Assembly (NCBI GenBank): GCA_021841935.1
Contig: JAKCDL010000010.1
Location: 1 to 64,000 of the forward strand
Direction: 5' to 3'
Length of the DNA stretch: 64,000 nucleotides
Source: Actinomycetes bacterium
GTDB taxonomy: Bacteria > Actinomycetota > Acidimicrobiia > Acidimicrobiales > Acidimicrobiaceae
Under the pieces are notes generated by a model. The model searched no databases. It had not been told where the DNA came from and saw only the letters and a program-made list of their open reading frames with translations. This document shows positions 25,459 to 34,673 of the stretch, piece after piece. The position numbers and the translations under genes were made by a program. Every line of letters begins with the position of its first letter. The first letter of the stretch is position 1.

Positions 25459-26610
25459 TTAGCCTGTTATTGAGGTCCACTGGTTAGCCACAAGAGTCTG
25501 CGCTGCAGACAACTCAGATTGGGTTGGGAACTGAGGTGTTCCACTTACCGATGGCAGAAGGCTCATATAGGACGAATTTACGGTACCTGCGGACTGCATT
25601 GCCGGCAAAAGTACTGGACGCGCCAGGCCCTTTAGGTAAAGGTTTTGGCCTTCAGCGGAGTAGAGGTACTCTTCCCAGAGGCGAGCTGCTGCGGGGTGCG
25701 GTGCATTCGCAGAGATTGCCTGAGCGTAGTAGGAGGCGTACTGACCTTGTGCGGGAACGAATACCTTCCAATTCACCTTGCCCTTGGTTGCAATTGCGTA
25801 CGCGGCGTTGAGGTAGTCCCAGTCAATGTTCACCTTGATCTGACCGCTTTCAATTACAGCCGGGGAGCTTTGTACTGGCACAAAGTTGCCGGCGGCAGAT
25901 AGCTGCTTGAAGTAGTCAAGACCTGGTTGGATGTTAGAGAGCGAACCACCATTTGCCAAAGCAGCTGCATAAACAGCACCAAATGCCGCGCCTGCGCTAG
26001 TTGGGTTACCGTCTAGAGCTACAGCACCCTTGTATTGAGGTTGAAGCAGGCTAGCGAAGCTCGTTGGGGGGTTCGATCCAAATGCGTCGGCGTTGTATCC
26101 GATCGAGATATAGCCGCCGTAATCGTAGTACCAATTCCCAGCCGAGTCCTTGGAGTTGGCTGGAATTTGATTCCATGATGCAACCTTGTAAGGACTAAAG
26201 AGACCCTGCTGTGCGCCGAGGAGGGCGAATGAAGGTCCGACGTCAACTACGTCTGGCTCCTTGGAGGTTCCCTTCTCTGCCTTTAGTGCTGCAAGTTCTT
26301 GGGCAGATGATCCATTTGGGTTTTCACTATTGATGGTGATGCCATACTTCTTCTCGAAGGAAGAGATGATTTCTCCATAGTTAGCCCAACCTGGTGGTAG
26401 TGCAATAACGTTGAGGGTTCCCTCTTTCTTTGCCGCTGCAATGAGGGCGTTCATTCCGCCACCAGCTTGTGCGGATGTAACCGTCGCCCAATTTGTCGAT
26501 GCCGTGCTGCTCTGAGTAGAGCTACTAGAACTACTAGCACTCGACCCACAGGCGGCCAACATAATTGCCATAGCTGAGCTGCCAACGGCAATCTTTACGC
26601 TCTTTTTCAC
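25459..26610 (-). CDS. ABC substrate-binding lipoprotein, family 1
   Basis: 383 residues. A GTG start follows AGAGGAG. The lipoprotein signal ends in MLAAC (Cys21), followed by a Ser-rich linker and a PotD/AfuA-like binding domain beginning KKEGTLNVIALPP. It is the first gene of the operon. The motif set resembles binding proteins for iron, polyamines or small organic anions without identifying the ligand. A gene-free 350 nt lies upstream and should hold the promoter. Confidence 0.85.
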   Translation of the reverse strand: MKKSVKIAVGSSAMAIMLAACGSSASSSSSSTQSSTASTNWATVTSAQAGGGMNALIAAAKKEGTLNVIALPPGWANYGEIISSFEKKYGITINSENPNGSSAQELAALKAEKGTSKEPDVVDVGPSFALLGAQQGLFSPYKVASWNQIPANSKDSAGNWYYDYGGYISIGYNADAFGSNPPTSFASLLQPQYKGAVALDGNPTSAGAAFGAVYAAALANGGSLSNIQPGLDYFKQLSAAGNFVPVQSSPAVIESGQIKVNIDWDYLNAAYAIATKGKVNWKVFVPAQGQYASYYAQAISANAPHPAAARLWEEYLYSAEGQNLYLKGLARPVLLPAMQSAGTVNSSYMSLLPSVSGTPQFPTQSELSAAQTLVANQWTSITG

Positions 26611-26779
26611 CTAAGCTCCTCTCGATGTCAGGTTTTATGAAATCGCCTCAATGGAAGATAGCACTCAAAATAAAAAATATCCGTCACATCTGTAATGTTT
26701 AAAGATCTGTTAATCGGGATGTTAAAAACGATTTACAAAAAGTTCATCATCAGAACGAACTACCAGTCTTTATAACTTT

Positions 26780-26806
26780 AAACAAATATATTATTACTAT
26801 TTGTTT
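26780..26806. repeat. AT-rich inverted repeat upstream of the second importer
   Basis: Arms AAACAAATA / TATTTGTTT around a 9-nt centre, about 170 nt before the binding-protein start in an otherwise gene-free stretch (26611-26966). It is a possible operator. No FadR-type site like those of the first importer is seen here. Confidence 0.35.
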
Positions 26807-26966
26807 CTTTTCACTAGGTTTTCCGCCATTGGAACGACACTACAACGACACTTAAGGTAAGACCTTACACCATCAAAACACTACTAGTTGGAACTTCAAG
26901 CAATAAAAACGGCTCGAATTAGATAATTACCTATCGCCGCAGGCGAAAGAGAGAGAGACAGTCAGC

Positions 26967-27525
26967 GGTCGTCTCACGCGATGCATAAGACCGTATACCA
27001 AGACGATTGCAGCGGCCGTAGAGGGATGAATATGCCCGCCGCCGATCTTGGCGCTGCTGCGACAGAGCTAATCAACCGTCAGGTCGGTGCGCTCCGAGAC
27101 GAACGGTGGTATATACCGCAACAGCGCGTCATCGAAGGTCTCGCCGTTGCTGTGCAGTCTGTGCACTGCACACTCCAGCTAGACCATTTTCTTCTTTACG
27201 ATGACTGCCATCACCGTTCCCTGCTTGATCGAGGTTGGCAAGGCGCAGGATTTCCTCCTAATTGGCGCGGACATGCTTAATTTTTGACCGTGCCGCCGAT
27301 CATTGGCTTGAGCTCTCCATAGACGGCATCGCTTTCAGGATGTGGTGCTTGGAGTAGCCGAGGTCGCGGATCCGCAACGCGAAGCGGAAGCCCAGTAGGC
27401 GCATCAGCACGACGACGTGTTCGTTCAAGTCCACCATTCGATATAGTGCCCTTTGACCTGCAGGTCGGATTCGTGAAACAGTAGGCCATCGAGCACGTAG
27501 GTCGAGTCTTACATGTCGACATTCA
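26967..27525 (-). pseudogene. Tn3-family transposase (TnpA) relic with terminal inverted repeat
   Basis: Translated leftwards in shifting frames, this stretch shows successive Tn3 TnpA landmarks: TYVLDGLLFHESDL near 27500, LLGFRFALRIRDL near 27370, LKPMIGGT and KHVRAN near 27280, IKQGTV near 27220, then RYIPPF, SERTDLTVD and RSSAKIGGG near 27060. Stops, frameshifts and a large internal deletion make it non-functional. GGTCGTCTCA at 26967-26976 matches the inner bases of the classic Tn3 terminal repeat and is correctly placed beyond the TnpA C-terminus. It is richer in GC than its neighbours, so it was acquired. Confidence 0.75.
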
Positions 27526-28588
27526 CGACCTTGGTGTGGAACGGCGGGTATTGATCAGAAATGTGGGTATTGAAGGTCCGCCTCGGACTGTTTCTGTATT
27601 CCAGGTTGATTTGTCTGGTGCTCTTGACCTTTCTTTGCTGACATAAATTCAAGGATTCGTAGCAAGTAGCTACCACAGCAGCATGTTCCGACGAGGAATT
27701 GGCGATCAATCTCTTAGTTTCAAAACGTATGGTCGATCGCAGCCACTTGGACGATTCGGTATTTGAAATCTAGAGTGTCTTCACAGTCATAGATTCCCAC
27801 TGTAAATTCAACGTCTGTATTTCCCAAGATGCACACCGCACATGTGTACGTAAATTAGGGTAGTCAATACATTTCTAGGGGTATCATCCACCTGGAAGGG
27901 CAATCAGGAAATACCGATTTATCCGCAAAACAACCCAGGCCGCGCTAGCAGCGAAAGCAGATTTGCATTGCAGCATCCTCACGGCCATAGAAAACGCGCT
28001 CTCGTCTGAGCAACTCACTTTTATTATGAAGACGCTTGAATATTCTCGAACTCGAGATTGTCCTTCTTGAAAGAAGCAAATAACATTCGCGTTGGTCAAA
28101 TTCCACTCTGGAATGCTCTTAGTTGCCGGATTACGACAGTGCGCAGCAGCGAAGAAAGACAACTCATCACATGGAAAGATGGCAGGGAAACTGAGATGCC
28201 TGAGGTAAGAATAGATCGCTTACTAATAGATCAAACGACCAAATAGTCTTCTCCTCTCTTTGACGAAGCACTCACCACCTACTTTAGAAGGGAATTTGGT
28301 GTACCCATCGATGAAACCTTGGGGCTATTCGTAAGCGGCAAGCAACAGATTGGCTCAGTTATTATTCAATAACTGATATCCGAGGCTAAATCCTGGGGAA
28401 CTCCACGAGAAAGAGTGATCAAGGTAATTGCGACTACCTGTGAATGGCCATCAACAAATTGTGCATACACCGTGACTAGCAACGCAATTGCGAGCAGCGA
28501 AGGTACTTTGAGCAGTAACACACAACCTTTGGTATGGGATCCGAATCTGCTAACTCTAATTACCTTCAAGATAACTGACATTTGCGAA
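27526..28588. other. Decayed intergenic stretch
   Basis: No intact gene. On the plus strand a frame from 28058 ends at a TAG at 28246 and then continues in the same frame with LFDEALTTYFRREFGVPIDETLG to 28372. This may be one gene broken by a stop, but I do not recognise the family. Confidence 0.35.
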
Positions 28589-28627
28589 ATACACTAACCG
28601 TACATACATTGTGTATAGTTAGTGTAT
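28589..28627 (+). promoter_or_regulatory. vapBC promoter/operator with leaderless start
   Basis: A 10-bp inverted repeat ATACACTAAC (28589-28598) / GTTAGTGTAT (28618-28627) spans the start region, with a nested TACA/TGTA pair. TATAGT at 28614-28619 would be the -10, placing transcription start at or next to the ATG at 28626. There is no room for a ribosome site, so the mRNA is probably leaderless. The repeat overlaps the start codon and suits autoregulation by the VapBC complex. Confidence 0.55.
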
Positions 28628-28835
28628 GGGAAAGATTAGAACGAACATTGACATTGAAAGCGTTTATCTAGAGGCCATTATGGATCGCTATGGCATCCAC
28701 ACTAAGACGGAAGCTGTCAATTTAGCTCTGCGGTGGATGGCGGGGCAGCCTATGAACCGGGAAGAAGCTCTTGCAATGCGTGGTGCAAATGCTATTGGTG
28801 AAGTTCCGGAAGACGTCGATCCGAGGCCTCAATGA
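28626..28835 (+). CDS. vapB: VapB-type antitoxin
   Basis: 69 residues beginning KIRTNIDIESVYLEAIM, a ribbon-helix-helix DNA-binding start typical of VapB antitoxins. The TKTEAVNLALRWM helix follows, and an acidic tail would embrace the toxin. It overlaps the PIN-domain gene by 4 nt (ATGA). It should neutralise VapC and repress the operon through the inverted repeat at its start. Confidence 0.85.
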   Translation: MGKIRTNIDIESVYLEAIMDRYGIHTKTEAVNLALRWMAGQPMNREEALAMRGANAIGEVPEDVDPRPQ

Positions 28836-29242
28836 TATTGGCAGATACATCAGCGTGGGTCGAGTTCGACCGTGCAACAGGAAGCTCTGCCGACTTGCGA
28901 ATCACTAACCTTATTCGAGATGACGGTCCATTAGCTGTAACTGAACCAGTAATAATGGAGATAATGGCCGCGGCGCGAAGTAAAAAGCAAGAAACTGATT
29001 TGCGCCGACTTTTGCTAAGTTTCAACCTTATTAGATTTGATGCATCCATCGATTTTGACGGTGCTGTCCGACTATACCGCAAGTGTCGCCTCGAAGGCAT
29101 AACACCTCGTGGAATGGTTGATTGCATGATCGCTTCGGTAGCGAACAGAGTTCGAGCGTCACTGCTAACTTTTGATGCAGACCTAATCAGGATCGCAAGG
29201 GTCGCCCAAATTAAAATCGACGATGCTTCACTTTTGCAGTGA
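28832..29242 (+). CDS. vapC: VapC-type PIN-domain ribonuclease toxin
   Basis: 136 residues with a complete PIN domain: Asp5 in ILADTSAWVEF, Glu43 in EPVIMEI, Asp97 in GMVDCMIA and Asp115/Asp117 in LLTFDADL. These acidic residues bind the metal for RNA cleavage. It is translationally coupled to the antitoxin. The pair lies in an accessory region between a Tn3 relic and duplicated genes, as is common for mobile stabilising modules. Confidence 0.87.
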   Translation: MILADTSAWVEFDRATGSSADLRITNLIRDDGPLAVTEPVIMEIMAAARSKKQETDLRRLLLSFNLIRFDASIDFDGAVRLYRKCRLEGITPRGMVDCMIASVANRVRASLLTFDADLIRIARVAQIKIDDASLLQ

Positions 29243-29705
29243 TATCCGACTAGAAGCCCTGACGAAGCCGTGGATGATTTACAGTGCATTCCTGATCAAT
29301 TTTTAGCAAATTCACAAGCACTCACCGTAATTCGTGTTACTTTTCGATCTGAGTAATATCCTCATTGGAGCGTTGATGAAGTCAAGTTTAAGGGGCAACT
29401 GAAGATTCTGAAAGCGCTTACCCCGTAGTTCGACACTGCAAAAGATTACAGTTGACGTCGAAGATTATTGCGACTGATATACCTTTACCAAAAAAGCCAA
29501 AGGGCGATGAGTTATTTGGCCGACTGCTTCAAAAGTGCCATTGCAAACATCACTAAAGTTACTGTAACCCCTCAAAAAGGAGTTGGCTAATGTGATATTT
29601 GTCTAACCGGCAACGTACATAAACTAATGCTAACGTCGCATCGAAGCCGTGATGAACTTCGGGTGCAAACAATCTGATGTCGCCTCGACGAAGATTATGC
29701 GTTTA
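29243..29705. other. Gene-free stretch
   Basis: No supported gene, hairpin or RNA is visible between vapC and the NUDIX gene. Confidence 0.45.
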
Positions 29706-30245
29706 TCAAAGGCCAAATTCCGAAAGGTCGATGCCTTCCAAGGTGTCAAGTGGATCCTTCATTGACTTGTCAGCTACTTCTCGAGCTCGTTCCAAGTCGA
29801 ACCAACTGATCTCTTGACTCTCGCCTTCAGGTGGTGACGGATCTTCCTTTCCACCTAAAACGAGGTATTGAGAGTCCAGATGAAAGTGTTCGCCTGCTGG
29901 ATGGCATGAGATATGAAAAAGTAGGGGAGTGGCGTTCGGATGCACAAGCTGTAATCCCGTCTCCTCCCTTCCTTCCCGGAGGGCAGAATCCCATGGACTT
30001 TCGCCGGGATCAATGTGACCTCCGGGCTGAATCCACGCGTTGAACTTTTTGTGCTTATGAAGAATGATGCCGCGGGGACCAACGACCATAGCGGAAGCTG
30101 TTGCGTGCCTTGGATTTGCGAATCGATCAAAAAAATCCACTCGGCTGGTCGCTTCAGCGATGATCATTGTCTTGTCAGCTTGCTGCTGCTCGTTCCTAGC
30201 ATTGAAGTCTCTTATCGACTGAATCCAATTTTCATACCAATCCAA
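29706..30245 (-). CDS. NUDIX hydrolase
   Basis: About 179 residues from a TTG at 30245 that lies 6 nt after AGGGAG; the frame is open to 30269. The Nudix box G-x5-E-x7-REG-REETGL is complete at about 76-98, within QPGGHIDPGESPWDSALREG. The family hydrolyses nucleoside diphosphates linked to another group, as in housecleaning or nucleotide-sugar turnover; the exact substrate is unknown. A carbonic anhydrase gene lies upstream on the same strand. A decayed second copy of the gene is at 33094-33650. Confidence 0.85.
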   Translation of the reverse strand: MDWYENWIQSIRDFNARNEQQQADKTMIIAEATSRVDFFDRFANPRHATASAMVVGPRGIILHKHKKFNAWIQPGGHIDPGESPWDSALREGREETGLQLVHPNATPLLFHISCHPAGEHFHLDSQYLVLGGKEDPSPPEGESQEISWFDLERAREVADKSMKDPLDTLEGIDLSEFGL

Positions 30246-30439
30246 GACAAGCTCCCTGTGGCAAAACAAACGCGCAAGTTGAAACCGTGACCATACTTTT
30301 GGAACGATACCTATAGGCCAGTTGAAAAAACGTTAGCCCAATATTGCGCAAAAAGGCTCGATTTCATTTTCTTCTTTTGGGGGAATCTTTTGAATTTGGT
30401 CGTCAATACCAGACCTATTAGAAGTCGCAAAACGAATTT

Positions 30440-30481
30440 TGATGGCCGAGATGCGATGATATCAAAGAGTCTCGACCATCA
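30440..30481. terminator. Hairpin downstream of the carbonic anhydrase gene
   Basis: TGATGGCCGAGA / TCTCGACCATCA, a 12-bp stem with one mismatch and an 18-nt loop, 9 nt after the leftward gene's stop. It is repeated at 36940-36981. Confidence 0.6.
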
Positions 30482-30490
30482 GAATTAACG

Positions 30491-31069
30491 CTATTGAGCC
30501 TTACCTATGGTCGTCGCCTCTTCAACCTCAATCAACTTTCCTGAAGCGACGTCAAAGATGTATCCATAGACGGGAATCGATGACGGTATCAATGGGCTGT
30601 TTTTAATTCGAGTAACGTCTTCCTTCACCGAAGTTACTTGGTCAGCGATCGTTAGCCAATTGATGTACTTTCCGTCAGTGGCGCCAGGACCACTTCCAAC
30701 GTCTTTGAAGCCCTCTTCAGTAAGTGCTGCTGTTTCGAGACTCGATTCAAGAAGGTTACCCATCAATTCACTGGTGAAGAACTCCATCCCACAGTTTGTG
30801 TGGTGGATGACAAAGAACTCCTTCGTTCCCAGTAACTTGTATGAAATAACTAGGGAGCGAATGGCGTCGTCGCTTGCACGTCCGCCGGCATTTCGTATTA
30901 CGTGAGCATCACCTTCGCTAAGCCCAGCAAACTTTGCTGGATCGAGACGAGCGTCCATACAGGTTAAGACCGCAAAGCGACGTGATGGTGGCATGGCAAG
31001 ATTTGCCCTATCGCCAAAGCTGGCCGCATATGCGGCATTTGATGTAAGAACCTCATTTAGCACTGACAT
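30491..31069 (-). CDS. Beta-carbonic anhydrase, copy 1
   Basis: 192 residues of the beta class, interconverting CO2 and bicarbonate. The zinc ligands are Cys37 and, after HH, His90-Thr-Asn-Cys93. Asp39-Ala-Arg41 of the CMDAR motif forms the catalytic dyad, and [15 protein letters not shown] follows. The ATG has GGAAG upstream. The protein is identical to that at 36991-37569, and the downstream hairpin is also duplicated. It neighbours a NUDIX gene on the same strand, an arrangement that recurs in decayed form at 33094-34165. Confidence 0.92.
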   Translation of the reverse strand: MSVLNEVLTSNAAYAASFGDRANLAMPPSRRFAVLTCMDARLDPAKFAGLSEGDAHVIRNAGGRASDDAIRSLVISYKLLGTKEFFVIHHTNCGMEFFTSELMGNLLESSLETAALTEEGFKDVGSGPGATDGKYINWLTIADQVTSVKEDVTRIKNSPLIPSSIPVYGYIFDVASGKLIEVEEATTIGKAQ

Positions 31070-31406
31070 TATCTTCCTTTCGACACACTCGCAACTTTCA
31101 AGTGGAGATACTAATTCAATTTATGACTTAATTGATCGGATTTATCAAATATTCCTAAGTTCGGATCAATGCCTATGAGATGGTTGAAAATTGTTGTCTG
31201 GTAACCCTGCAAACTTCTGAGTTAGATAGCTCAGCTGTTTAGAAGAACATAATTTTTGGGTAGCCATCCCCACGATTACTTTCATTTCTCGATTACATTT
31301 GAGCATTTAAAAGAGCTCTGATCTAAGTAGCGGAACGTTTCGTATTTTCATCCTTAATGCCGTCGAAAGTGAACTTAGGAATACCGAGCGCCAGGCACAC
31401 GTGTAG

Positions 31407-31708
31407 ATGGAGTTGCTCACCAAAGGCAACATATTCGCAACTTTGCTAAGCAACCTTCAATATGACCGACTTTTCATACTCAATTCCCTAGGTGTAAATC
31501 AACCGGAACTGTACAGGATTTGGAACGTTACCAATTCTCACGACGTCTTTCCAACTTGGTTGATATTAGAAACGCCTATTGATCATTGCATCTCCATGAT
31601 GGCGAAAAGTCAAATCGGATAGTGACAGCTGGCAAACTAGATGACTCCCCGAGCACTATTCTTCGTCCGTATTCAGAGAAATGCCATCAGATTTTCAACA
31701 AAATCCCT
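31407..31708. other. Gene-free stretch beside the repeat
   Basis: Sequence just beyond the duplicated segment. No supported gene; the small frame at 31407-31622 begins exactly at the repeat boundary and resembles nothing known to me. Confidence 0.4.
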
Positions 31709-32347
31709 TTAGAGGTTTCTCCCATTGAAGACCAAAGTGCAGCTCATTTGCGAAGGATATGTCGACGCCCAATGGAGGTAGCCATCGCAACCATTTAATG
31801 TTATCGAGTCACCATTTCGAGTTGCCGTAACTGTCGATCCGGCTGAAAGTGTCGATTCGGGTACACCTCCCGGAGTCAAAGAGGCGTCAGCGTTTGCCGT
31901 AATCGCAAGCTCTCCGTTGTAACTGTAACTAATTGAGATAGGGAAGATTGTGTTCACTCGTCCATCTTGATAGAGAAAATCAAGATTTCCGCTGGCACTT
32001 TCAGGGGTACTAGCGGTAACTGCGAGTACGTAGGAGGGTCTCCCTGGAGGACTGTCGACGTAATCCCCTTGAGCAATTAGGTCTGCGTTCGAGGTATTTG
32101 CAGTAGTGGAGGTTGAAGTTGTAACAACGGTAGGGGTGGTAGTCGAGGCCGTGGACGGAGCTGCAATTGGCGATGTTATAACTTCGCTTGTAGCGGCAGC
32201 GGACTTAGCCTGGACCGACCCATTGGCCCCCGCCTTATGACTCTGCGACGTGATCAACGCTGCCGATACACCGGCGAGCACTACCACCGCTGTGGCAGAC
32301 GCTATTGCGGGAGCTAGGAATTTACGGTCGCCCTTCACATCGATCAC
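31709..32347 (-). CDS. Secreted or membrane-anchored protein of unknown function
   Basis: 212 residues from a GTG at 32347 with AAGGA upstream. There is one N-terminal hydrophobic helix (about 10-32) that may be a signal peptide or anchor. An Ala/Ser/Thr-rich linker with many TTT/TST runs (about 40-88) and a C-terminal beta-rich domain follow. The domain has two cysteines that could form a disulfide (NGCDGYLH and MSCTLVF). I do not recognise the family. It stands alone. Confidence 0.6.
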   Translation of the reverse strand: MIDVKGDRKFLAPAIASATAVVVLAGVSAALITSQSHKAGANGSVQAKSAAATSEVITSPIAAPSTASTTTPTVVTTSTSTTANTSNADLIAQGDYVDSPPGRPSYVLAVTASTPESASGNLDFLYQDGRVNTIFPISISYSYNGELAITANADASLTPGGVPESTLSAGSTVTATRNGDSITLNGCDGYLHWASTYPSQMSCTLVFNGRNL

Positions 32348-33093
32348 TTAATTCCTTGTGAGAGATATTGACGTAGTGTAGCAAAATATTTTCCAGTATG
32401 AATATACCACCATTACCAACTTCTTTAAGGAAAAGAAAAGCCCCCACTTGGAAAGCAAAAACGACTAATTGAATCGCCTTAGTCAAACCCCCACAAGTCA
32501 TCAGCTAAAACTGAACGGCGATCCACAGCTGCAATTCACTTGGCAGTCGCGCCAAAAATTTGTTCAACGACGGAGCATACGCGAACCAAGATTACAAACC
32601 AAGGGCGCCCGCGACCATCAAATCAAATACAGTTGAAAGCCACACTCCGACTAAGTCACACAGAGACTTTCAATCCGTTTGATTGAGGAAAACAAGTCCA
32701 CGAGGAGCCGGCGGATAGAGGATTGACCTATGGCAAAAACTAGGCAATCGAGGTGTAATTTGTACGCTGTCAATCAATCGCCCGATCAATACCCTTGTGG
32801 GATCTCTTCCATTATGCTCAGCGAATACCGCATGAATAGACCAGTCAGAGGACAGTCAAATCGAGCACCGTTCCGCCCGAAGTCGAAGACGGTTCACCGT
32901 CCTCGTTTCAATATAGTAGCTTCCATGCAGACGCTTCAATTCTGGCGCCTTACTCCTAAGTCGAAGTGTCGATCTCACGCTCCAAATTGGATGCATGGAT
33001 TGCATCTAAGTAAACTTAGCGGTCCAGCGTCGCCGAAACAGTGAGGTGTCGAACGTACCCCGCGTCATATCTAGCGCTGAAAAGAGTGACGAG
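32348..33093. other. Gene-free stretch
   Basis: About 745 nt without a supported gene. The frame at 32730-33044 has no ribosome site or recognisable domain. Confidence 0.4.
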
Positions 33094-33650
33094 CTACTCG
33101 ATTCCAAATACCGACAGATCAGTGAACACCAAATTGTCCAGTACATCCTTCATCGATTCATCGGCGACTACTCGAGCGCTCTCGAGGTCGAACCAACCAA
33201 TCTCTTGACTCTCGCCTTCAGGTGGTGATGGATCTTCGTTTCCACCTAGGAATAGGTATTGAGAGTCCAGATGAAAGTGTTCGCCGGCTTGATGACACGA
33301 TATGTGAAAGAGTAGGGGAGTGTGGTTGGGATGTGCAAGCTGCAATCCTGTCTCTTCAATTCCTTCACGAAGGGCTGAATCCCATGGACTTTCGCCGGGA
33401 TCAATGTGACCTCCGGGTTGAATCCATGCGTTGAACTTTTTGTGCTTATGAAGAATGATGCCACGAGGACCAACGACCATAGCAGAAGCGGTGGCATGCC
33501 TTGGAATTGCAAATCGATCAAAAAATCCGATCTGCTCGTCGCTTCGTCGATGATCATTTTCTTATCAGCTTCCTGTTGATCACTTCTTGGGTTGAATTCT
33601 CGTATCGACTGAATCCAACTTTCAAACTAATCCAAGACAAACTCCCAATC
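33094..33650 (-). pseudogene. NUDIX hydrolase, decayed second copy
   Basis: The C-terminal 128 residues, including an intact Nudix box (REGIEETGL in place of REGREETGL), closely match the gene at 29706-30245. The N-terminal part continues in another frame: the A-run at about 33516-33521 has six A where copy 1 has seven. The codon matching Tyr12 of copy 1 (in LDWYENWIQ) is a stop. The gene is therefore broken, yet the downstream half is well preserved, suggesting fairly recent inactivation or a remaining short product. Confidence 0.8.
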
Positions 33651-33884
33651 ACATATCAAACGCGTAAGTTGAACCTTCGACTTTACATTGAGAATAGTTC
33701 GCATCGCAAAATCGACGCGAACTCAGAGACATCACGAATAAGAGTTCGAAATAGCCCCCGCAGGAGGATCTACTGCATAAGTGCACGACAGCCTTCACGA
33801 CGTGGCTCCATGGTACAAAGTTTGTAAACGAGAGCGAATGGAATCAAAGGCTTTAAGCCGTCAAGCCCGCGATATCGACCTCCG

Positions 33885-34165
33885 CCCATCGATGTTACCT
33901 CTTCGACCTCGATCAGTTTGCTCAACGCAACGTCACAGATATTTAGATTGTCACGAACTGAAGACGGCATAAAGGTCTGTTTTTGATTTGTGAATCATCT
34001 TCACTGACCGAAGTTACTTGTCTAGCGAATGGAAGACAGTTGAGGTACTCACAATCCGATGCTCAGGGTCCACTTCCGACTTCCTTGATGCCCCCTTTGG
34101 CAAGGGCTTGAAGTCTCGGAGACTTGATTTGAGAAGGCGAGCAATCAATTCACCGATGGGGGTCT
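33885..34165 (-). pseudogene. Carbonic anhydrase, decayed copy (C-terminal part)
   Basis: On the minus strand this stretch aligns at DNA level with the 3' half of the carbonic anhydrase genes: the Val/Glu-rich tail region, the GACCGAAGTTACTTG block, and the GACTTGATTTGAGAAGG and ATCAATTCACCGATG blocks. Many substitutions and small indels separate them, and no open frame remains. With the broken NUDIX gene it is an older duplicate of the 29706-31069 module. Confidence 0.75.
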
Positions 34166-34673
34166 CAATCTACAATTAGTAAATCGATCGCAGCGTGGTC
34201 GTCCCCACCTCTAGAGTGTCGCAGGAGTCATAGTCAACATATCTGATACCCACTAAATAGCTGACCACGTCGACAGATGATCACCTCGATTATCAGCAAC
34301 AATGTGAACTTCACCGACGCAAAGCTCAGTTGAGAACCGTTTTACTCTTCTAATGACTCCACCCTCTTGATACTTAGAGCCTCCAACTTTGACGGGTCGC
34401 ATCAGCTAGGCGGCGTAACTATCACGGTGGAAAAGCACCTACTCGGTTGCGGGAGTACAAATCACTTAGCAAATACAGGTCTTCAATACTTGTATTGGTA
34501 CAGAGATAAGAAAATCGTGGACTATTCATATGAAATAAAACCTGATGATCTATTGTGGCCGGGATTTGTCAACGGAGCGAGGTCTGCTTTTTTGGTTGTG
34601 AATGAGTCACCGTAAGCAGTCAGCGACTCTTGGCGAAGTCAACTAAGTACTGAAGCATAGCTAACATAAGGCG
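34166..34673. other. Stretch without a supported gene
   Basis: The 82-residue plus frame at 34367-34615 (VTITVEKHLLGCGSTNH inside) is the only candidate. It lacks a ribosome site and family resemblance, and may be a gene remnant. Confidence 0.35.

Larger units (their letters stand above)
30439..31406. repeat. 968-bp direct repeat, copy 1
   Basis: Identical to 36939-37906 (offset exactly 6,500) except for two substitutions, at 31318 and 31376. It contains the hairpin, the whole carbonic anhydrase gene and about 340 nt upstream of it. No inverted repeats or transposase frame its ends. Confidence 0.93.

Noticed and set aside
26981-27280. 99-residue plus-strand protein
   Set aside because: It is the complement of the decayed Tn3 transposase, whose motifs read on the minus strand.
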